64,000 bases of DNA from Methanobrevibacter sp. TMH8 (GTDB lineage Archaea; Methanobacteriota; Methanobacteria; Methanobacteriales; Methanobacteriaceae): contig NZ_JAHLZE010000034.1 in NCBI RefSeq assembly GCF_020148105.1, positions 62,001-126,000 of the forward strand, read 5' to 3'. The translations under genes and the position numbers were made by a program. A model generated the notes under the pieces. The model did not search any database and had not been told where the DNA came from. It worked only from the letters and a program-made list of their open reading frames with translations. Below, in pieces: positions 58,730 through 64,000 of this stretch (position 1 is the stretch's first letter; every line of letters begins with the position of its first letter).

Positions 58730-59500
58730 ATGCAACCTTTACAAAATGCTGGATATGATAGGGCGATTACTGTCTTCAGCCCAGATGGAAGACTTTTCCA
58801 AGTTGAATATGCAAGAGAGGCAGTAAAAAGAGGTACAACATCTCTTGGTGTAAAATCAAAAGAAGGTATTGTTCTTCTTGTTGATAAAAGAACTACAAGT
58901 AATCTTGTAGAAACTAAATCCATTGAAAAAATCTTCCAAATTGATGAACATATTGGAGCAGCTACATCAGGTCTTGTAGCTGATGCAAGAGCATTAATTG
59001 AAAGAGCAAGAATGGAATCTCAAATTAATAAAATTACTTATAATGAACCAATTAGAGTTGAAACTTTAGCTAAAAAAATCTGTGATATGAAACAGATGTA
59101 TACTCAAAATGGTGGAGTACGTCCATTTGGTTCTGCACTTATTATAGGTGGAGTAACTAATGGTGGATGTAAACTCTTTGAAACTGATCCAAGTGGAGCA
59201 TTAATTGAATATAAAGCTACTGCTATAGGTTCTGGAAGAACTGCAGCTATGGATGTATTTGAAGAGAATTATAAAGAAGATTTAACAATTAACGAAGCTA
59301 TTGATTTAGCTCTTGATGCAGTGTATGAAGCTACCGAAGGTAAAACTACTGTTGAAAGTGTTGAAATAGCTGTTATTGATAAAGAAACTAAAAAATATAG
59401 AAAAGTTTCTGATGAAGAAGTAGCTAATCATGTCGAAGCTCTTCTTGCAAGAAATGAATCTAAAGATATTTCTGATGAAGAAATAGAAGATGAAGAATAA
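58730..59500 (+). CDS. psmA: Proteasome alpha subunit
   Basis: 256 residues starting MQPLQNAGYDRAITVFSPDGRLFQVEYAREAVKRGTTSLG, the alpha-type signature, so it forms the outer gate-carrying rings of the 20S core. The conserved pocket Lys (GVKSKEGIVLLVDKR) and GVRPFGSALIIGG are present. The C-terminus is a long Glu/Asp-rich tail. AGAGGTATTAGATT precedes the ATG. It opens the psmA-SBDS-rrp4-rrp41-rrp42 order known from many archaea. Confidence 0.97.
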   Translation: MQPLQNAGYDRAITVFSPDGRLFQVEYAREAVKRGTTSLGVKSKEGIVLLVDKRTTSNLVETKSIEKIFQIDEHIGAATSGLVADARALIERARMESQINKITYNEPIRVETLAKKICDMKQMYTQNGGVRPFGSALIIGGVTNGGCKLFETDPSGALIEYKATAIGSGRTAAMDVFEENYKEDLTINEAIDLALDAVYEATEGKTTVESVEIAVIDKETKKYRKVSDEEVANHVEALLARNESKDISDEEIEDEE

Positions 59501-59781
59501 ATTATTTATTAATTTACTATTTCTAGTTTATTAATATAGTTTACTAGTTTTAGTTTATTGATTATAGTTTTTATTCATTATTTATTTCTTATTTTCTTTA
59601 TTTTCAATTTCCTTTTTATTCAATTTCCATTTTCTTATTTTTGAAATGGAAACTGATTATAATAATAGAATTTTTCTAAATTGAATTATTTATAATTTAT
59701 AAGGATTTTATAATTTAGAATGATTTTATAATTTAAAGGTATTAAAATAAAAGAAACTTATATGAAATAAGAGGAAAAATC

Positions 59782-60483
59782 ATGGTTAATATTGATGAAG
59801 CTATTATAGCTAGATTAGAATCTCATGGTGAGAAATTTGAGATTTTAGTAGATCCTGATTTGGCTGCTGATTTTAAAAATCCTGAAAAAGATAGTGTAGC
59901 TATTGAAGAAGTTTTAGCTGTTGAAGGTATTTTTAAAGATGCAAAAAAAGGAGATGCATCTTCAGATGAGGCTATGATTAAGGTATTTGATAATACTGAT
60001 GTTTTAGAAGTTGCAACTGAGATAATCAATAAAGGACATATTCAACTTACTGCTCAACAAAAAAGGGATATGCAGGAAGAAAAAAGGTTAATGGTTATTA
60101 ATAAAATAGCTAGAGAAGCTATTAACCCTCAAAATGGTCTCCCTCATCCAGTAACTAGGATTCAAAATGCAATGGAAGAAACTAAAGTTAAAATTGATCC
60201 TTTCAAATCTGTTGATGAACAAGTTCAAATGGTTCTAAAGGCAATAAAAGTTAAAATCCCTATTAGATTTGAACATGTGAAAATTGCTGTAAGATTACCG
60301 GGTTCTGCTACTGGAAATGCTTTTTCATCCATATCTAAATTTGGTAAGATTTTAAATGAAGAATGGCAACAAGATGGTTCTTGGATAGCTGTTGTTGAAA
60401 TTCCTGGTGGACTCCAAGATAATTTTAGCCTTAAAATGGGTGAATTATCTGGTGGAGAAGCTGAAACTAAACTTATCAAATAA
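59782..60483 (+). CDS. sbds: Ribosome maturation protein SBDS
   Basis: 233 residues of the Shwachman-Bodian-Diamond family, three domains: [27 protein letters not shown] (N-terminal FYSH), central helices with [14 protein letters not shown], and the C-terminal ferredoxin-like domain [19 protein letters not shown]. It helps release aIF6 from the large ribosomal subunit. GAGGAAAAATC precedes the ATG. Position upstream of the exosome genes is conserved in archaea. A long hairpin follows its stop. Confidence 0.95.
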   Translation: MVNIDEAIIARLESHGEKFEILVDPDLAADFKNPEKDSVAIEEVLAVEGIFKDAKKGDASSDEAMIKVFDNTDVLEVATEIINKGHIQLTAQQKRDMQEEKRLMVINKIAREAINPQNGLPHPVTRIQNAMEETKVKIDPFKSVDEQVQMVLKAIKVKIPIRFEHVKIAVRLPGSATGNAFSSISKFGKILNEEWQQDGSWIAVVEIPGGLQDNFSLKMGELSGGEAETKLIK

Positions 60484-60497
60484 AAATTATTGATATT

Positions 60498-60586
60498 AAA
60501 CTTACCTCTAAAATAAAATGCTAAGATTTTTAAAGTATGTTTTTTTGTATATTTTAAAAAAGTTTTCATTTTATTTTAGTAAGTTT
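60498..60586. other. 89-base long hairpin (about 32 bp) between SBDS and rrp4 genes
   Basis: Outer arms AAACTTAC + TAAAATAAAATG (60498-60505, 60509-60520) pair fully with CATTTTATTTTA + GTAAGTTT (60567-60586), leaving a 3-base bulge. Inner arms TTTTTAAAGTAT and ATATTTTAAAAA (60527-60538, 60549-60560) pair with one G-U. The loop is ten bases. It starts 15 bases after the SBDS stop. It may be a bidirectional terminator, an RNase site or a decayed MITE-like element. Confidence 0.6.
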
Positions 60587-60720
60587 ATTATTTTAGGAAG
60601 TTTATTTAGAATTAATTATATTATGAAATTAATATTAGCCATGATTTTTTTCAAATTATTACATTAGTAACTATTTTAAATTTATATTCATAATTTATTA
60701 CCCATGGGGGTATATAGTAG

Positions 60721-61824
60721 ATGATACATGTTAAAGACAAAGAATTAGTTGTTCCAGGACAAATATTAGCTGAAGAGGGCTATTATTCTGGAAGAGGAAC
60801 CTTTAAAGAAGGCAGTGGAGTTTGCTCATCTTTAATGGGTTTAGTCTCTCTTAGGAACAAGAAAATTAGTGTAATTCCTCTTAAGAGTAAATATGTTCCA
60901 AAGAAAGGAGATGTAGTAATTGGGGAGATAGATGATGTTCGATTCTCAATGTGGGGAGTAGATGTTAACTCACCTTATTCTGGAATATTACCTGCATCTG
61001 AAGTGTTTGGAAGAGAAAAAAAAGAATTGAGTAAAGTTTTCAATGTTGGAGATGTTCTTTTTTTAAGAGTAGTAGACGTGGATGAAGTTAAAAAAGTTAA
61101 ATTAGGATTAAAAGGCCGAGGGATGGGTAAATTCCGTGGAGGAATTTTGGTTGATATTACTCCGACTAAAGTGCCACGTTTAATCGGTAAAAAAGGTTCT
61201 ATGATTAATATGATTAAAGATAAGACCAAATGTAAAATTGTAGTTGGTCAAAATGGTCTTGTTTGGGTCAAAGGTGAAAAGAAAATGGAACAAATCACCA
61301 AAAATATCATTAATCTTATTGAAGCTGAAGCTCATACATCTGGTCTTACTAATAGAATTAGAGATAAACTTTATCTTTTAGTTGATGGTAAATTACCTGA
61401 ACAAGAAGAAGAGTTTGAAATTTCTTCTGATGATTTAGAGTCTATTGATGATACTGAGAAAATTAATGATAGGGTCAATAATGATAAAAATAATAATGAT
61501 AAATCAGCTGATGTAGATATTTCTGATTCTGATAATGAAGAAGCTGATGTATTGGAAAAACCAAGACTAGAAAATATCAAAGAAGAGATTGAAGCTGAAA
61601 TAAATGGATCTGAAGATGATAACATATCTAAAAAGCAAAAAACTAGTTATTTAGACACATTTAATCATTTGAAAGCTCAAAATACCAGTAAAAACTCAGG
61701 TTTGGGAGAAATCGATCAAGATAATAATAGTTCTCCTATTTTAAACATTTCAAATTCTTCTAATAGTTCTGAAAATAAGAACAATAAGTTAAAACCAGTT
61801 ACTACTTGGAAGAGAAAGAGTTGA
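60721..61824 (+). CDS. rrp4: Exosome complex RNA-binding protein Rrp4 with long acidic tail
   Basis: 367 residues. The N-terminal domain (about 1-60), S1 domain (about 60-135; [29 protein letters not shown]) and KH domain (about 140-215; [26 protein letters not shown]) form the ordinary Rrp4. A ~140-residue Asp/Glu/Asn/Ser-rich tail follows and ends in basic TTWKRKS. Most archaeal Rrp4 proteins stop much earlier. Rrp4 forms the RNA-entry cap on the Rrp41/Rrp42 ring. GGGGGTATATAGTAG precedes the ATG. Confidence 0.95.
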   Translation: MIHVKDKELVVPGQILAEEGYYSGRGTFKEGSGVCSSLMGLVSLRNKKISVIPLKSKYVPKKGDVVIGEIDDVRFSMWGVDVNSPYSGILPASEVFGREKKELSKVFNVGDVLFLRVVDVDEVKKVKLGLKGRGMGKFRGGILVDITPTKVPRLIGKKGSMINMIKDKTKCKIVVGQNGLVWVKGEKKMEQITKNIINLIEAEAHTSGLTNRIRDKLYLLVDGKLPEQEEEFEISSDDLESIDDTEKINDRVNNDKNNNDKSADVDISDSDNEEADVLEKPRLENIKEEIEAEINGSEDDNISKKQKTSYLDTFNHLKAQNTSKNSGLGEIDQDNNSSPILNISNSSNSSENKNNKLKPVTTWKRKS

Positions 61825-61916
61825 TGCAATTTAATAAAATTTTTATATTAATAAATATTTATATCAAATAGTTATACTATATATAAATTTAAATAAACTA
61901 TAATTTTAATTTAGAG

Positions 61917-62633
61917 GTGATTCTTATCACTAAGAACGAAAAAAGGGATGATGGGCGAGCTTTTGATGAAATTCGTCCTTTAAAAATTGAAGCAGGAGTA
62001 TTAGAAAGAGCAGATGGATCTGCTTATTTGGAAGTCGGTGGAAATAAAGTTTTAGTAGCTGTTTATGGGCCTAGAGAATCTTATATTAGGAGATTGTTAA
62101 AACCTAATACTGGAGTTATTAGATGTAGATATAATATGGCGCCATTTTCAGTCGATGATAGAAAAAGACCAGGTCCGGATAGAAGATCAACTGAAATATC
62201 AAAGATTACAGCTGAAGCACTTAGGCCTTCATTAATGTTAGAAGGTTTCCCAAGATCAATGGTAGATGTTTTCATAGAAGTAATAGAAGCTGAAGGTGGA
62301 ACTAGATGTGCAGGTATTACAGCTGCATCTGTAGCTTTAGCTGATGCAGGAATTCCTATGAAAGATCTTGTGGTTGGTTGTGCTGCAGGTAAAGTTAATG
62401 ATGAAATAGTCCTTGATTTATCTGAAAAAGAGGATAAAGAAGGTCAAGCTGATGTTCCAATAGCTATGATGCCAAGAACTGAAGAAATCACATTACTTCA
62501 AAGTGATGGTGATTTAACTGAAGAGGAATTTGAAAAAGCTCTTGAATTAGCTATGGACGGTTGTAGAGAAGTAAATAAGGTTCAAGTTGAAGCTCTCAAA
62601 ACTAGATATGCTCAAGATGCAGGATCTGAATAG
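61917..62633 (+). CDS. rrp41: Exosome complex exonuclease Rrp41
   Basis: 238 residues of the RNase PH family, catalytic subunit. Phosphate/RNA-binding [17 protein letters not shown] and the active-site region [14 protein letters not shown] are intact. It degrades or tails RNA 3' ends in the hexameric Rrp41-Rrp42 ring. The start is odd: the only start-like codon, GTG, lies inside GAGGTGATT, which is otherwise the ribosome binding site. A TATA-like TATATATAAAT about 30 bases upstream suggests a very short leader. Confidence 0.95.
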   Translation: MILITKNEKRDDGRAFDEIRPLKIEAGVLERADGSAYLEVGGNKVLVAVYGPRESYIRRLLKPNTGVIRCRYNMAPFSVDDRKRPGPDRRSTEISKITAEALRPSLMLEGFPRSMVDVFIEVIEAEGGTRCAGITAASVALADAGIPMKDLVVGCAAGKVNDEIVLDLSEKEDKEGQADVPIAMMPRTEEITLLQSDGDLTEEEFEKALELAMDGCREVNKVQVEALKTRYAQDAGSE

Positions 62634-62669
62634 AGATGGTAGCTATTTGATTTAATGTGAGGAATTTTT

Positions 62670-63464
62670 ATGAATATTATACCTGAAATTACAAGAGAAT
62701 GTATTACAGACCTTATTAACAATAATGAAAGAGAAGATGGAAGGGCTCTTGATGAATACAGAGATATCACTGTTGAAACTGGAGTTATTTCAAAAGCAGA
62801 GGGTTCTGCAAGAGTTAAAATAGGAAATAGTCAAGTTATTGTTGGTATAAAACCTACAATTGGCGAACCTTTCCCAGACACTCCTGATGTTGGAGTTTTA
62901 ATGACTAATGGTGAAATGTTACCTATGGCTGATCCAAGTTTTGAACCAGGTCCTCCAAGCGAAGCTTCTGTTGAACTTGCACGTGTTGTAGATCGAGGAA
63001 TTCGTGAAAGTGAAATGGTTGATCTTGAAAAATTATGTATTGAACCTGGTAAAAAAGTATGGATGCTTTTCATTGATTTACATATAATTGATTTTGATGG
63101 AAATCTTTTTGATACTGCTACTTTAGCTGTTATGAGTGCACTTAAAAATACTAAAATCCCTGTTGCTAAAATGGTTGATGATGAGTTAGTTATTGATGAA
63201 GAATCCACTATTGATTTGCCTCTTCGGACTAAGGAAGCTATGTGTACTTTTGTTAAAATTGGAAATAATATGGTTTTAGACCCTGCTTTGGAAGAAGAAG
63301 CTATATTAGATGCAAGGCTTTCCATTGGAATAACTGAAGAAGGTAGTATTTGTGCTATGCAAAAAGGCGGAGATAAGCCATTAACTAAAGAGGATATTTT
63401 AGGTGCTGTAAAAACAGCTTACTCTAAAGTCCCAGATTTAATAGAAAAAGTTAATAATGCTTAA
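62670..63464 (+). CDS. rrp42: Exosome complex component Rrp42
   Basis: 264 residues of the RNase PH fold, starting IIPEITRECITDLINNNEREDGRALDEYR, with DPSFEPGPPSEASVELARVVDRGIRES and the C-terminal ISAGITEEG-like segment (LSIGITEEGSICAMQKGG). It lacks the Rrp41-type catalytic Asp motif and is the structural partner in the exosome ring that helps bind RNA. GTGAGGAATTTTT precedes the ATG. It follows rrp41 after 36 bases. Confidence 0.95.
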   Translation: MNIIPEITRECITDLINNNEREDGRALDEYRDITVETGVISKAEGSARVKIGNSQVIVGIKPTIGEPFPDTPDVGVLMTNGEMLPMADPSFEPGPPSEASVELARVVDRGIRESEMVDLEKLCIEPGKKVWMLFIDLHIIDFDGNLFDTATLAVMSALKNTKIPVAKMVDDELVIDEESTIDLPLRTKEAMCTFVKIGNNMVLDPALEEEAILDARLSIGITEEGSICAMQKGGDKPLTKEDILGAVKTAYSKVPDLIEKVNNA

Positions 63465-63982
63465 TAATAATTAATGTCTAATAAATAATCTATAATTAAT
63501 CTTAATTAATCTTAATTAATTATAATTTATTATATTTAATTTAAATTAATTTAAATTAACCTTGTTAATGTTAATTAATTGTTTTAATTATTTATTATTT
63601 AGATATTATTATTTTTACATTATTTTTTTAATTAATTTTAATTAAATCAATTAAATCTAATTACATTTAATTGAACCTAATTAAATTTTAAAATAAATCT
63701 AAACTTTTATTTTTATTTTCTATTAAATTTATATAAATTGATTTTTATTATATTCTTTAAAAATTGACTTATAATCTTAATCTTTCATGTTTTTTTTATG
63801 AAAAACATTAACTTTATATACTATTTAAGACCAATTTATTATATCATATGAATTTTACTAAATAAGGAAAATAGCTAATAATTAGTTATAGATTTCTTAT
63901 ATTTTTTATAGGATATAATTAAAACCTATTCATAATGGTTAATTTTAAAAATAATCAATTTTAAGTTTATAAACGTGATATT
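63465..63982. other. AT-rich intergenic region with rpl37ae promoter
   Basis: 518 bases. The first part has TTAATTAAT-type repeats (about 63490-63570). TTTATATA (63813-63820) is a good TATA box, placing transcription near 63842 and leaving a leader of about 140 bases, long for this genome. Two tiny frames in the leader (for example at 63848) lack binding sites. Confidence 0.45.
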
Positions 63983-64000
63983 ATGGCAAGAACAAAAAAA
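63983..64000 (+). CDS. rpl37ae: 50S ribosomal protein L37Ae (first six codons only)
   Basis: The ATG follows GTGATATT and reads MARTKK before the window ends. This is the usual start of archaeal L37Ae, and the gene regularly follows rrp42 in this gene block. Everything beyond six residues is outside the window, so the call rests on start sequence and synteny. Confidence 0.7.

Noticed and set aside
62831-63325. 164-codon frame antisense to rrp42
   Set aside because: Ser/Ile-rich shadow of a well-conserved gene; no binding site or promoter.
1-64000. CRISPR arrays, insertion sequences, tRNA or rRNA genes, prophage
   Set aside because: No regular repeat-spacer pattern, transposase or integrase frame, or GC-rich cloverleaf-like sequence was found by eye. 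The repeats present are short AT tandem repeats.

Overview
This is a very AT-rich archaeal chromosome segment, almost certainly from a hydrogenotrophic methanogen of the Methanobacteriales. A Methanobrevibacter-like gut lineage is the best guess by eye. The evidence is a complete 20-gene eha energy-converting hydrogenase operon, an archaeal exosome/RNase P/proteasome gene block, GatDE, split GMP synthase, citramalate synthase, and archaeal TATA boxes combined with GGAGGTGAT-type ribosome binding sites. I see no tRNA, rRNA, CRISPR array, transposase or prophage.

Layout. Bases 1-2.4 kb: a 5'-truncated geranylgeranyl-reductase-type flavoprotein, an archaeoflavoprotein and a small conserved protein. 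3.0-11.1 kb: two tandem copies of a [XRE-cupin regulator + AMP-forming acyl-CoA synthetase] cassette, followed by a 2-oxoacid:ferredoxin oxidoreductase (vorCBA-like, with beta and gamma fused). This looks like a module that activates organic acids and reductively carboxylates them to 2-oxoacids. 11.3-14.6 kb: gatD and gatE. 14.7-23.7 kb: trxB-like, guaAa, guaAb, tRNA m2G10 methyltransferase, cimA and the KEOPS subunit Cgi121, with two related tiny leaderless membrane-protein genes on the minus strand. 24.3-34.0 kb: a DegT-like PLP enzyme, NreA with a PCNA-binding tail, an SSP411/YyaL protein, a MacB-type ABC exporter, a flippase and a sugar-nucleotide epimerase.

34.6-49.2 kb: ehaA-T in canonical order, with a predicted near-leaderless start. 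It includes the [NiFe] small and large subunits, 6- and 10-cluster polyferredoxins and the accessory genes ehaR (HAD-like), ehaS (formyltransferase paralogue) and ehaT (PfkB kinase). A further 6-cluster polyferredoxin, a CBS protein and an epimerase follow. 52.5-55.3 kb: a PPOX protein, a glycosyltransferase and an AhpD-fold protein. 55.6-64 kb: rpl15e with a structured leader, a COG1325 RNA-binding protein, Rpp30, Pop5, psmA, SBDS, Rrp4, Rrp41, Rrp42 and the first codons of rpl37ae.

The most unusual locus is the 0.68-kb gap between cgi121 and the DegT-like gene (about 23,716-24,125). On the minus strand an apparent ~295-nt transcript is closed by a 20-bp pairing of its ends. It carries a perfect GGAGGTGAT ribosome binding site and a 30-residue hydrophobic peptide. 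Divergently, from the same TATA region, lies a ~60-nt putative RNA. Its 5' segment can pair over 19 nt (18 Watson-Crick plus one G-U) with a leader hairpin of the peptide mRNA, and it ends in a hairpin followed by a T-rich tract. The layout resembles a type I toxin-antitoxin system, which would be very unusual in an archaeon. Expression and toxicity are inferred, not shown.
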